A DNA stretch of 64,000 nt from Pseudomonas fluorescens (GCF_000967965.1 NZ_LACC01000009.1:98785-162784); one strand, 5' to 3'. Positions 17,749 through 26,475 are shown, numbered from the stretch's first letter. Made by a program: numbers and translations. The notes: generated by a model not told the origin, from the letters alone.

Positions 17749-19155
17749 TTAGCGAACAGCCACGGCCTGCGCAGTGGCATCAGTGAAGTCGAGGACCTTG
17801 CCGCCCTGCGCCGTCGCGAACTGTTGGGCCTGGCCTTTGAGCAGGAACGCACTCAGCTGCCCTTTCCCATCGGTGGCAAACCACGCCTGATCCGCCAGCA
17901 ACTTGATCCCGCTGTCGCTGGCCTGGGCGTACACCGCGCGGATGCTCTTGCCTTCCTGCTTGAGGCTGGCCAACGCGGCAAACGCCGCTTGCGCCGAGGC
18001 GTACTGACGGACTTTCGGCTCGCCGCGCACCCAGATTTCCGCCACATGGCTGAAGTCGGTGATGGCTTTGCCGCTGGTGGCATCGACGGCCTTGAGCGGC
18101 GTCTGCCCGTAACTGGCCAGTTGCGCGCTGTAGTCGAGGTTCGAAGCCTTGAAGGCGGCGCGGATGTATTGGTCGTCGATAAAGGTGTTGAGATCCAGAC
18201 CGCGATCGGCCTTCTTCAACAACTTGAGGGAATCGATGGCGGTGCCCACGGCCTGACGGTATTCAGGCTTCCAGCTCAGGTCGCGGGTCTGCACGCCGAG
18301 GGGGCCATGGAACAGGTAATTGACCTCGGCATCGACCCCGGTGACCTTGGCGATCAACTCGCTGTATTTCTCCGGCTCAGCCGCCAGCAACTGGTTGGCT
18401 TCAATACTCGCCCGCAGGTAAGCGACGACGATTTCCGGGTACTTCTTCGCATAGACCTGATCGACCAGCGCACCGTGGAAGGTCGGCGCGTTGGCCTGGG
18501 CACCGTCATAAATCTTGCGGGCGAAACCACGGCTCGGGAACAGTTCGGCGAAGGGTACGAAGTCAGCGTGGGCATCGATCTTGCCGGCCTGCAACGCGGA
18601 GCCGGCGACTTCCGGCGGCTGGGCGATGATGTTCACGTCCTTGAGCGGATCCCAGCCCTGGGCCGCGACGGCGCGCAGCAGCATGCCATGGGCGGTGGAA
18701 GCGAACGGCACGGAAATGGTCTTGCCCTTGAGTTCTGCCAGGGACTGCACGCCCGATGCGCTTGGCACCACGATGCCGTTGCCGCTGCCCTTGATGCTGC
18801 CCGACAGCACGCTGATGAACAGGCTGTGCTTGCCCGCCGTTTCGAACGCCACGCCGTTGAACGCGCCGGGGAAGTCGGCCATGGCGCCGAAGTCGAGCTT
18901 GCCGGCCACCATCTCGTTGGTCAGGGGGGCGCCGCTGGTGAAGTTTTTCCACTGCACCTCGTATTGGGCGTCTTTGTAGGGGCCATCGTGGGGCAGGTAT
19001 TTGTCCAGCAGCCCGAGCTCGCGAATCAACAATCCGCCGGCGGCGCAGTTGATGGTGGTGTCCTGGGTGCCGATGGCAATGCGGATGGTTTCGGCCGAGG
19101 CCGACAGGGTGAATGAAGCCAGTACCAGACCGGCCAAAGCTGCACGCAACATCAT
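17749..19155 (-). CDS. Periplasmic binding protein, NitT/TauT-type importer
   Basis: A 468-residue periplasmic receptor, longer than SsuA or TauA (about 320). The start at 19155 (GAGGGG eight bases upstream) gives signal peptide MMLRAALAGLVLASFTLSASA. The mature part begins ETIRIAIGTQDTTINC and has NEMVAGKLDFGAMADFPG, GKTISVPFASTAHGML and HADFVPFAELFPSRGFARKI. These are typical of sulfonate/nitrate/aliphatic-anion receptors. The extra C-terminal 140 residues (with HVAEIWVRGEPKVRQY) are not part of the short receptors. The ligand is unknown; sulfonate-like anions are a reasonable guess. Confidence 0.88.
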   Translation of the reverse strand: MMLRAALAGLVLASFTLSASAETIRIAIGTQDTTINCAAGGLLIRELGLLDKYLPHDGPYKDAQYEVQWKNFTSGAPLTNEMVAGKLDFGAMADFPGAFNGVAFETAGKHSLFISVLSGSIKGSGNGIVVPSASGVQSLAELKGKTISVPFASTAHGMLLRAVAAQGWDPLKDVNIIAQPPEVAGSALQAGKIDAHADFVPFAELFPSRGFARKIYDGAQANAPTFHGALVDQVYAKKYPEIVVAYLRASIEANQLLAAEPEKYSELIAKVTGVDAEVNYLFHGPLGVQTRDLSWKPEYRQAVGTAIDSLKLLKKADRGLDLNTFIDDQYIRAAFKASNLDYSAQLASYGQTPLKAVDATSGKAITDFSHVAEIWVRGEPKVRQYASAQAAFAALASLKQEGKSIRAVYAQASDSGIKLLADQAWFATDGKGQLSAFLLKGQAQQFATAQGGKVLDFTDATAQAVAVR

Positions 19156-19289
19156 GAGTGTTTCCCCTCGAATCATTTATTGGATGTTCGTCTCCGCCAC
19201 GATCAGGGCGCGGTGGGAAACGAGGGGTGTCTTGAATCAGGCGTCCGGTGGTGCCGGATGGCGTTTTAGCGTTGTTTGGGCTGGCCTCT

Positions 19290-19312
19290 TCGCGAGCAGG
19301 CTCGCTCCTACA
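19290..19312. repeat. Single REP element
   Basis: One 23-base copy of the GTAGGAGCGAGC-type REP, in the 170-base gap between the ferredoxin and binding-protein genes. It splits the redox genes from the transport genes of the locus and may attenuate transcription. Confidence 0.8.
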
Positions 19313-19324
19313 TTGATTTGTGTT

Positions 19325-19570
19325 TCAGCGCAGCAGGTACGGGATCTCGACTTTCACAGCGCCCGTCGGGCAGTCCTTTTCACAGGGCATGCAGTACCAG
19401 CATTCGTCGAAGGCCATGTAGGCCTTTTGCGTGGCCGGGTTGATCGCCAGCAGGTCCATCGGGCAGACGTCGACGCACACGGTGCAGCCTTTGTGGGCGA
19501 TGCATTTGTCCTCGTCGACGGTGACGGGGGCGTTGGAACGGAAGAAGATTTCCTGGGCTTGATAGGCCAT
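19325..19570 (-). CDS. AprB-like 2[4Fe-4S] ferredoxin
   Basis: An 81-residue ferredoxin with two cluster motifs: C-x5-C-x2-C-x3-CP (CIAHKGCTVCVDVCP) and C-x2-C-x2-C-x3-CP (CWYCMPCEKDCP). The order and the segments PMDLLAINP and AYMAFDECWYC resemble the N-terminal ferredoxin part of adenylylsulfate reductase beta (AprB), but the long AprB tail is absent. The start at 19570 is the one that gives the ferredoxin frame; a long open frame through the flavoprotein gene is spurious. It probably passes electrons to or from the flavoprotein encoded just upstream. Confidence 0.9.
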   Translation of the reverse strand: MAYQAQEIFFRSNAPVTVDEDKCIAHKGCTVCVDVCPMDLLAINPATQKAYMAFDECWYCMPCEKDCPTGAVKVEIPYLLR

Positions 19571-19596
19571 TTCACGGTCTCTCTCTTGGGTGATGC

Positions 19597-21327
19597 TCAA
19601 GCGGCATCCGCACCGACCCGCAGCCGATCGTAGGCCTGCATCTCGTCGGCATCCAGCGGGATGATGTAAGGTTCGATGGCTTTCTTGAAACTGCTCATCA
19701 AACCGTTTTCGTCTTTCTTCAGATGGCAATGGCAGAACCAGTCGCGGTCGTTGCGTTGCGGGTGATCGACGCGGTGGTGGTAAAGCCCCCAGCGACTTTC
19801 GGCGCGGAACAGTGAAGCGCGGGCGGCCATTTCGGCGCAGTCGCGGATCATGCTGACTTCCATGGCGCGCATCAGTTCGTGGGCGTTGTGGGCCTTGATC
19901 TGGTCGAGATCGCGCTGGATGTCGCTGAAGCGTTGCAGGCCGATCTGCATCTTCTTGGTTACTTTCGGCGGTTGCAGGTAGTCGTTGACGAAGCGTCGCA
20001 GCTTGTACTCGACCTGGGCCGGTGGCAGGCCGTGTTCGCGATCCAGCGGTGCGTAAACCCGCTGTTTTTCGGTTTCGATCTGCCGCGCATCCAGCGCTGA
20101 AAACTCGCGTCCGGCGACAAAGTCCGCTGCGTTGTTGCCAGCGAACCAGCCATAGGTGAACGCGCCGAGCATGTAGTTGTGCGGCACGGCAGCCATGTCC
20201 CCGGCTGAGTACAAGCCCTTGACCGAGGTCTCGGCTTTCTCGTTGACCCACACCCCCGAGGCCGAATGCCCGCTGCAAAAGCCGATTTCCGAGATGTGCA
20301 TTTCGACCATCTGCGTGCGGTAGTCGGTGCCGCGATTGGCGTGGAACTGGCCGCGACTCGGACGCTCGTTGCTGTGCAGGATCTCTTCGATGTTCTGGAT
20401 GGTTTCCTCGGCCAGGTGATCGAGTTTGAGGAACACCGGGCCATTGCCGCTTTCCAGCTCCTGATGGAACTCCCACATCATCTGCCCGCTCCAGTAGTCG
20501 CACTCGATGAAGCGTTCGCCCTTGTTGTTGGCGGTGTAGCCGCCCAAGGGGCCGGTGACGTAGGCGCAGGCCGGGCCGTTGTAATCCTTGATCAGCGGGT
20601 TGATCTGGAAGCATTCCAGGTTCGCCAGCTCGGCCCCGGCGTGGTAGGCCATCGAGTAGCCGTCGCCGGCATTGGTCGGGTTTTCGTAGGTGCCCATCAG
20701 GTAGCCGGAGGACGGTAACCCCAGGCGTCCGGCGGCACCGCAGGCGAGGATCACCGCCTTGGCCTTGATCACATGGAAGTCCGCCGTGCGGCAGTCGAAG
20801 CCCATCACGCCGTTGACCGCGCCTTCCTCATCCGTCAGCAATCGGGTGCAGACCAGGCGATTGCTGATGCTCACCCGCGCCCGCTTGAGCTGGCGGTACA
20901 GAACCTTTTTGATGTCGTGCCCTTCCGGCATCGGCAACACATAAGCGCCCATGTGGTGGACCTTCTTCACCGCGTAGTCGCCGGTTTCGTCCTTCTCGAA
21001 TTTCACACCCCAACGGTCCAGTTGCTCGATGGTTTCGAAGCTGTGGGTGGCATAGGCGTACACCGCGGCCTGATTGACGATACCGTCGTTGGCGATGGTG
21101 ATTTCCTTGGTGTACTGCTCAGGCGTCGAGTGGCCGGGAATGATCGCGTTGTTCAGGCCGTCCATGCCCATGCTGATCGCGCCACTGCGCTTGACGTTGG
21201 CCTTGTCGATCAACAACACCCGCAGGTCGCGGTTGCGTTCCTTGGCCTTGATCGCCGCCATGGGGCCGGCGGTGCCGCCTCCGATCACGACGATGTCGTA
21301 TTCCTGCTCCAACGTACTGCGCGTCAT
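19597..21327 (-). CDS. AprA/fumarate-reductase-type flavoprotein
   Basis: A 576-residue cytoplasmic FAD protein. The dinucleotide motif DIVVIGGGTAGPMAAIKA is at residues 11-28; AVILACGAAGRLGLP and GLYSAGDMA are further FAD contacts; the region MAARASLFRAESRWGLYHHRVDHP corresponds to the capping/helical end of succinate dehydrogenase, fumarate reductase and adenylylsulfate reductase alpha subunits. With the adjacent AprB-like ferredoxin it resembles a reduced AprAB pair. Pseudomonas putida asfAB (aromatic sulfonate utilisation) encodes a reductase and ferredoxin next to transport genes and is the analogy I would test first. Its ATG overlaps the regulator stop by 4 bases. Confidence 0.87.
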   Translation of the reverse strand: MTRSTLEQEYDIVVIGGGTAGPMAAIKAKERNRDLRVLLIDKANVKRSGAISMGMDGLNNAIIPGHSTPEQYTKEITIANDGIVNQAAVYAYATHSFETIEQLDRWGVKFEKDETGDYAVKKVHHMGAYVLPMPEGHDIKKVLYRQLKRARVSISNRLVCTRLLTDEEGAVNGVMGFDCRTADFHVIKAKAVILACGAAGRLGLPSSGYLMGTYENPTNAGDGYSMAYHAGAELANLECFQINPLIKDYNGPACAYVTGPLGGYTANNKGERFIECDYWSGQMMWEFHQELESGNGPVFLKLDHLAEETIQNIEEILHSNERPSRGQFHANRGTDYRTQMVEMHISEIGFCSGHSASGVWVNEKAETSVKGLYSAGDMAAVPHNYMLGAFTYGWFAGNNAADFVAGREFSALDARQIETEKQRVYAPLDREHGLPPAQVEYKLRRFVNDYLQPPKVTKKMQIGLQRFSDIQRDLDQIKAHNAHELMRAMEVSMIRDCAEMAARASLFRAESRWGLYHHRVDHPQRNDRDWFCHCHLKKDENGLMSSFKKAIEPYIIPLDADEMQAYDRLRVGADAA

Positions 21328-22076
21328 GCCTGCTCCCCTTTTTGCCGGTCGATCCGCAGGCGGTACTGGAAGGCATCGCCACGGTAGTAAAGGTGTTCGA
21401 AGTCCAGAGGCTGACCGTCGACATTGTGGGTCAAGCGTTCGATGCGCATGATCGGCGAGCCGGGTTCGACGTTCAGCGCCCGAGTCAGGTCGCTGTCGGC
21501 CAGTACCGCATCGATGGCCAGGTCGGCGTGCCCCAGGGCCAGGCCACAGTCGTTTTCCAGTATCTGGAAAATGTCGCGGGTGACCAGGTCGGCTTTTTCC
21601 AGGCGCTCACCAACGGCCTTGGGCAGGTAAGTGATTTCCAGGGAAATCGGCTCGCGGTTGATCAGGCGCACCCGTTTGATCTGCGTCACGACCTCGCCTT
21701 CGGCCACCTGCAAACGCTCGGCGACGAGCTTTTCGGCGGCAATGAACTTGAAGCTGCGCAGGCGGTTGATCACCTCATAGCCGCGACCGGCCATGGACTC
21801 GGCCAGGCCTTGCAGGGTGCTGACGTTCTGGAAGGTTTTCGGCTTGGCGACGAAGGTGCCCTTGCCGTGGATCTTGAAGATCAGCCCTTCCTTTTGCAGG
21901 TCGCCCAAGGCCTGGCGCACGGTGATGCGGCTGACCTTGAACAACGCGCCAAGCTCGCTTTCGGAAGGCATCTGGCTGTTTTGGGGGTATTCGCCGTCGA
22001 GGATGCGGGTGCGCAGCAAATCTCGCAGCTGGGTGTGCAACGGGACGCTGCTCAGGGATAGAACGTTATCGGTCAT
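21324..22076 (-). CDS. GntR-family regulator, HutC/UTRA subfamily
   Basis: A 250-residue regulator. An N-terminal winged helix (residues 10-75) holds MPSESELGALFKVSRITVRQAL and GLIFKIHGKGTFV; the rest is a UTRA ligand-binding domain with YLPKAVGERL and a final LDFEHLYYRGDAFQYRLRI. It is the first gene of the eight-gene locus and overlaps the flavoprotein start, so it is probably co-transcribed and autoregulated through the GTTATRAC repeats upstream. The effector is unknown; UTRA domains bind small sugars, amino acids or organic acids. Confidence 0.9.
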   Translation of the reverse strand: MTDNVLSLSSVPLHTQLRDLLRTRILDGEYPQNSQMPSESELGALFKVSRITVRQALGDLQKEGLIFKIHGKGTFVAKPKTFQNVSTLQGLAESMAGRGYEVINRLRSFKFIAAEKLVAERLQVAEGEVVTQIKRVRLINREPISLEITYLPKAVGERLEKADLVTRDIFQILENDCGLALGHADLAIDAVLADSDLTRALNVEPGSPIMRIERLTHNVDGQPLDFEHLYYRGDAFQYRLRIDRQKGEQA

Positions 22077-22088
22077 GGCAGATCACTT

Positions 22089-22128
22089 GTTATAACGAGT
22101 TATGACGTGATCTTAGAGAAGTTATGAC
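22089..22128. promoter_or_regulatory. Three GTTATRAC repeats upstream of the UTRA regulator
   Basis: GTTATAAC (22089-22096), GTTATGAC (22099-22106) and GTTATGAC (22121-22128) are direct repeats in the 45 bases upstream of the regulator start. The first is itself palindromic. GntR/HutC operators are commonly short AT-centred sites of GT...AC form, so these are good candidate autoregulatory sites. Confidence 0.5.
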
Positions 22129-22182
22129 AGGCTTGAGAAATACCGAATGCGCATAAGGTTAGATGCGCGATGCAACCCAAAA

Positions 22183-22274
22183 CTGTAGGAGCGAGCCTGC
22201 TCGCGATGGCGGCGGGTCAGTCGATTTCAATGTTGAATGTGAAACCGCTATCGCGAGCAGGCTCGCTCCTACAG
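22183..22274. repeat. REPIN upstream of the UTRA-regulator locus
   Basis: Two inverted REP arms (22183-22207, 22251-22274) flank a 43-base spacer with TTCAATGTTGAATGTG. Nearly the same 92-base unit, spacer included, occurs inverted at 17637-17728. It separates the locus promoter from the end of the Gfo/Idh/MocA gene. Confidence 0.85.
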
Positions 22275-22297
22275 GGGATTGTGTGTGACCTGAGGGA

Positions 22298-23266
22298 TCA
22301 GTGCCGCTTGAGAATCTGGTCCATCACCCAATCGGTCTTCAGCGCCTGTTCGGCCACGGCCGGGTGCTGCGCCTCGCCACGAATATGCGCATTCATGCCC
22401 AATACGTGGTGCCACTGAATGTGGGCGTGATGCTCGATGGTCAGGCTGAGGTGTTCATCGGCGTGCAGCTCGACCGGGTGTTCATCGAACACTGAAAAGG
22501 TGATCCGGCCGGTACTGCCAATCACTTCGACCCGGTCTTCGCGACGATCTGAAACGAAGTTCCAGCAGCCCATCCCCAGTGCCCCGCTGGCAAACCGCCA
22601 AGTGGCGCTGACGGCATCTTCGGCCGTGTACAAACCGGCCTGCCGCGCGGTGAGCCCGGCGACTTCGACGATATCGCCGAACAGGTACTGAAACAGGTCC
22701 AGGCCATGGCTGGCCAGATCCGCAAAGTAGCCACCACCGGCAATCGCCGGATCGGTGCGCCAGTTATCGGTGCCGTTTTGATCCGCTGCCGACGGGGCTT
22801 TGGTGAGGGTCCAGGTCAAGTGCCGGACCTCGCCGATCCGCCCCTCTTCCAGCCATTGCCGCACTTGCCGGAAGCGTGGCAGCGAACGTCGGTAATAAGA
22901 CACGAACAGGTGCAGCCCGGCATCGGCAAACACCTGCTGCATTTCACGGCTTTGCCCGGCATTCAGCGCCATCGGTTTTTCCACGCAGCAATGCTTGCCG
23001 CCGGCGGCCACCTGTAAGGCATAGGCGTGATGGCTGTCGGGCGGTGTGGCGATGTACACCGCGTCGACCTCGGGATCGTTGATCAGCGCCTGCGCATCGG
23101 TGTAGACCCGCGCAATGCCGTGACGAGCGGCGTAGTCGGTGACCGCTTCCAGGCGCCGCCCCATCACCGCCACCAACGCCGACCCGGGCGCCTTGTAGAA
23201 GGCCGGACCGCTTTTGCGTTCAGCGACACTGCCACAGCCGATCATGCCCCAGCGCACCAGGTTCAT
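22298..23266 (-). CDS. Gfo/Idh/MocA-family oxidoreductase
   Basis: A 322-residue NAD(P)-dependent oxidoreductase. The Rossmann start VRWGMIGCGSVAERKSGPAF is at residues 4-23, and GGKHCCVEKPMALN carries the family EKP motif with the conserved lysine. The C-terminal half (about 125-310) is the substrate/dimerisation sheet. The start at 23266 has AAGGAG just upstream. Members oxidise or reduce sugars, inositols or related compounds; no neighbour points to a particular one. It is read towards the REPIN and ends 16 bases downstream of the peroxidase gene's end region on the same strand. Confidence 0.88.
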   Translation of the reverse strand: MNLVRWGMIGCGSVAERKSGPAFYKAPGSALVAVMGRRLEAVTDYAARHGIARVYTDAQALINDPEVDAVYIATPPDSHHAYALQVAAGGKHCCVEKPMALNAGQSREMQQVFADAGLHLFVSYYRRSLPRFRQVRQWLEEGRIGEVRHLTWTLTKAPSAADQNGTDNWRTDPAIAGGGYFADLASHGLDLFQYLFGDIVEVAGLTARQAGLYTAEDAVSATWRFASGALGMGCWNFVSDRREDRVEVIGSTGRITFSVFDEHPVELHADEHLSLTIEHHAHIQWHHVLGMNAHIRGEAQHPAVAEQALKTDWVMDQILKRH

Positions 23267-23282
23267 AGGCACTCCTTGCGGC

Positions 23283-24170
23283 TCAGCCGACGCGCAATGC
23301 GCGCAGGTCCAGTCGACCGTCCTTGAGCGGTGGGCACCAGTAGTAGCCACCGGTGATCGGACGGCTGATGCGGTACAGACCGTCGGTGATGCCGTCTTCC
23401 AGGCCACTCATGCGGCGCAGTTGGGCTTCGAAGGCGTCGAGGGAAAAACCGAAGGCCAGGAACATCAGACCGGCGCGGTCACCTTCGATCCACGGCATCG
23501 AACGGCGCACCACGAAGGCCTCGGGCGCGAAGCTTTCCTGGGCGGTGCGTTTGACGTGGGCGGAAACCGGCGCGTCGTCGATCTCTTCGTTATCGCTCAA
23601 GCGGCGGCCCATGATGTTGTCTTTTTCATCCGCCGACAGCCCATGAAAACCTTTCAAGTCATGCTGCCACTGCTGGATCGCGGCAAAGCTGCCACCCACC
23701 GTACCGTCTGCGCCCTCACCCACCAGGGCGGCGGCCACGGCGGCTGCGTCGTGGGGGTTCTCGGTGCCGTCTTCGAAGCCGGTCAGGTCATGGCCGTTCA
23801 TATGGCGGAAGGTTTCGTTCATCTGCACCAGACGCAACGCCGGGGCCAGTGCCGCTTCGATGGCGTTGCTGCGGTTGAGCAACTCACCACGGTCTTCACC
23901 GTGCAGCCAGCACCAGAGCGCGTGCTGGGTCGACGGATTGTCGACGCCGACCCCAGTCAGTGCCGGGAAAGTGCGCAGGCCTTCGATCTGCCCCTCCAGC
24001 GCCTTGACCAGGGATTCGCCGAAGCCGACGACAGCCGATTTCCCGTCCACCAGTTGCATCAAGTTATCGAGCGCGACCGGCAATGCATCGACGGATTCGA
24101 GGGCGAAGAACATATGGCGGGCTTGAGGCGGAACGGGGGTGGCGAGAATGCCCGGCTGGTAATGGCTCAT
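23283..24170 (-). CDS. DyP-type haem peroxidase
   Basis: A 295-residue dye-decolourising peroxidase. The family signature GFEDGTENPHD (GxxDG, with the distal Asp) is near residue 133, and the proximal-haem and arginine segments SAHVKRTAQESFAP and RRSMPW...DRAGLMFLAFG follow. It has no signal or Tat peptide, so it is cytoplasmic or packaged in an encapsulin, but no encapsulin gene is near. AAGGAG precedes the ATG. It lies upstream of the Gfo/Idh/MocA gene with a 16-base gap, so the two may be co-transcribed. It uses hydrogen peroxide to oxidise an unidentified substrate. Confidence 0.92.
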   Translation of the reverse strand: MSHYQPGILATPVPPQARHMFFALESVDALPVALDNLMQLVDGKSAVVGFGESLVKALEGQIEGLRTFPALTGVGVDNPSTQHALWCWLHGEDRGELLNRSNAIEAALAPALRLVQMNETFRHMNGHDLTGFEDGTENPHDAAAVAAALVGEGADGTVGGSFAAIQQWQHDLKGFHGLSADEKDNIMGRRLSDNEEIDDAPVSAHVKRTAQESFAPEAFVVRRSMPWIEGDRAGLMFLAFGFSLDAFEAQLRRMSGLEDGITDGLYRISRPITGGYYWCPPLKDGRLDLRALRVG

Positions 24171-24249
24171 ATGAACTCCTTGAAAAAGAGCACAGAGTTT
24201 AACCGGAGTACGAGGGTTTGTGTGCCGTCAGAGGCCAGGAACCTGTGAC

Positions 24250-24280
24250 AAGGGGGCTTGCCCCCTTCACCACAAAAAGA
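24250..24280. repeat. Partial REP of the second family
   Basis: AAGGGGGCTTGCCCCCTT is a perfect 18-bp palindrome (24250-24267) followed by CACCACAAAAAG, a partial copy of the family at 8719-8877. It lies between the AraC gene end and the peroxidase start. Confidence 0.7.
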
Positions 24281-25333
24281 TCAGACCGTGCTGGGGCTTT
24301 CGTTGCGGAACGCACTCGGGCTCATGCCAGTCCAGCGCTTGAACGCCCGGCGAAAGCTGCGCACGTCGCTGTAGCCGACTTCCTCGGTGATGCGTTCGAT
24401 GGACATGTCCGGGTTGGCCAGCAGGCTCATGGTGCGGGCCTGGCGCACTTGCTCCAGCAGCGTTTCGAAGGTCAGCGCGTGTTCGGTGAGGCGGCGGCGC
24501 AAGGTGCGGCTGCTCATGTTCAGGTCGCCGGCGATTTTCTCGATGTGGCTGCCCTCGGTCAGGTCCCGGGCAATCGCCCGTTCCACCGCCTGGATCAGAT
24601 CCATTTTCTGGTGCACCTGCGCGGCTTCCAGTTCGAGCAATTTCACCGCCTGACGCAGGGCCAGGGAATGGTGATTGGGCAACTGAACGCCCAGCCAATG
24701 CGCATCGATCACCATGCGATTTTGCAGGCAACCGAAACGCACGTCCGGCCCCAGCAGGCGCGAGTATTCGCCGAGATAGTCCGGCGCGGCATGCATGAAC
24801 TCCACCGCCATCGGCTTGAAATCCACCCCGACCAGCGCCCGGCCGTACACCAGCAGGCTGGCGAAAAACTCTTCGACCGCGAACAACTGCACGTCGGCGA
24901 ACGGCAAGCGGCATTCAACGTCGATAAACACCCGATCCCCCACCTCCTCGACACTCGACACGACAATGCCGCCAGAGGTGTGTTGATGGCGAATGCCCAG
25001 CTCAAAGGCATCGCGCAGGGTCTTGCACAGCGACAACACATGCCCCAACAACCCCAGCGTACCGAGCACATTCTGCGCGCCGACCCACAAGCCCAGCCCC
25101 TGATTGGGCAAGGCCTTGAGCGCGCGCTGAATCATGGCCACGGCCTGGCGATAGGAAATACGCTGCGCCGGGTCCTGCAGGTCTTCAAAGGTAAAACCCA
25201 GCCCTCGGCACAGGCTCTGTGGGTGGATGCCTTTTTGCTCGGCGACTTCGGCCAGGGTCTGCAGGAGAAACGGCGACACCAGCGCCAGTTCAAAGGTGGG
25301 ATCGGTCACTTTCATTTGCATGGGGCTATACAT
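24281..25333 (-). CDS. AraC-family regulator (arabinose-binding-like N-terminus)
   Basis: A 350-residue regulator with an N-terminal ligand domain (LALVSPFLLQTLAEVAEQKGI, about 15-35) of the type found in OruR/ArgR-like AraC proteins, and a C-terminal double helix-turn-helix (about 250-345): HIEKIAGDLNMSSRTLRRRL and SIERITEEVGYSDVRSFRRAF, ending WTGMSPSAFRN. I chose ATG 25333; ATGs at 25321 and 25315 are also possible and none has a strong ribosome site. It is divergent from the SphA-like gene and may control it. Confidence 0.85.
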   Translation of the reverse strand: MYSPMQMKVTDPTFELALVSPFLLQTLAEVAEQKGIHPQSLCRGLGFTFEDLQDPAQRISYRQAVAMIQRALKALPNQGLGLWVGAQNVLGTLGLLGHVLSLCKTLRDAFELGIRHQHTSGGIVVSSVEEVGDRVFIDVECRLPFADVQLFAVEEFFASLLVYGRALVGVDFKPMAVEFMHAAPDYLGEYSRLLGPDVRFGCLQNRMVIDAHWLGVQLPNHHSLALRQAVKLLELEAAQVHQKMDLIQAVERAIARDLTEGSHIEKIAGDLNMSSRTLRRRLTEHALTFETLLEQVRQARTMSLLANPDMSIERITEEVGYSDVRSFRRAFKRWTGMSPSAFRNESPSTV

Positions 25334-25517
25334 TCCGGGTCGAGCTGCATTCTTATTTTTGTAACCGGTTATGTCGAAGGAAGTTAGCACAGGGTGCAAA
25401 GGCTGTCCGCAGAAGTCCCCCTAAATGGCCGCCAATACCCTGCCTTGCAGGGCGCAGACAGCTTATTTCTATGTTGCGGCCCTCGTATGGATGCCGGACA
25501 GCCCGCTAACAATAATA

Positions 25518-26475
25518 ATGAGTACACCCATGATCCCGACCCGCACGACATTTCCCCTACTGGTCATTGGCCTGGCCGGCGTCTGCGCCCTGCAACCGGC
25601 GCTGGCCACCGAGGCTGGTGTAGACAACATCGGCCCCGGCACCGACGGTTTTTTTCATGTTGCCGCTTTCGCCCGACAGCCTTCCGGACAACATGGTTGC
25701 CTTCAACGTCTACTACAACCACTACAAAGCCACGAAGCTGAACATCAGTTCGCTCGGCGGCAAGGTGCCGAACGTCGAGATCGAGTCCACGGCGGTCATT
25801 CCGCGCCTGGATTACATCAGCCCGGTGCGAGTGTTCGGCGGCCGGCTGGCCGGCTACATCGCGCAGCCCTGGCTCAAGCAGGAAGTCTCGGTGTTCGGCT
25901 TGCAGGACACCCGCGAAGGCATGGGCGACACCACGGTCGCGCCGATCATTCTCTGGGACATGGGCCCAAACCTGACCCTCGGCGCCGCCATTGAAGTCAC
26001 CGTGCCTACCGGCGAATACAGCGTTGATCGCCTGGCCAACACCAGCAACAACTTCTACACCTACAAACCCTTGTTCTCCTTCACCTGGCTGCCGACGGAC
26101 AGAACCGAGGTGTCGATGAAGACCACCTACAGTTTCAACGGGAAAAACAAAGACACCGACTACAAGTCGGGGCAGATTTTCCACTTCGACTATTCGGCCA
26201 GTTTCAAGATCACCGACGACCTGATGCTCGGGTTGAACGGCTACTACCTCAAGCAAACCACCGACGACAAACAGTTCGGCCACACCGTGCAGTTCAATGG
26301 CCAGGACGTGAACGACGGTGTGCGCGGGCAGGTGTTTGCGATTGGCCCGGCGCTGCACTGGACCTTTCTCAAATACGCCAGCGCGGAGATTCGCTGGGCC
26401 AAGGAGTTCGACGTGGAAAACCGGCCTGAAGGGGAAATGCTTTGGGCCAAAGTCAGCATTCCCTATGCGTTTTGA
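25518..26475 (+). pseudogene. SphA-like outer-membrane protein, frameshifted at a T7 run
   Basis: The gene is in two frames. Frame 1 from ATG 25518 (or 25530) encodes a signal peptide ending LQPALA and mature TEAGVDNIGPGTDGFF. Frame 2 then carries MLPLSPDSLPDNMVAFNVYY onward to FPYAF-type end (KVSIPYAF) at 26475. The two join at a run of seven T (25649-25655); six T would restore one 315-residue frame. The whole resembles SphA/MetA-pathway phenol-degradation transporters, outer-membrane barrels linked to aromatic or sphingoid uptake. It is a true mutation, a switchable tract or a sequencing error. Confidence 0.8.

Noticed and set aside
17440..19116. 558-codon plus-strand frame opposite the binding-protein gene
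   Set aside because: Antisense shadow of a high-GC gene; no signal or domain pattern.
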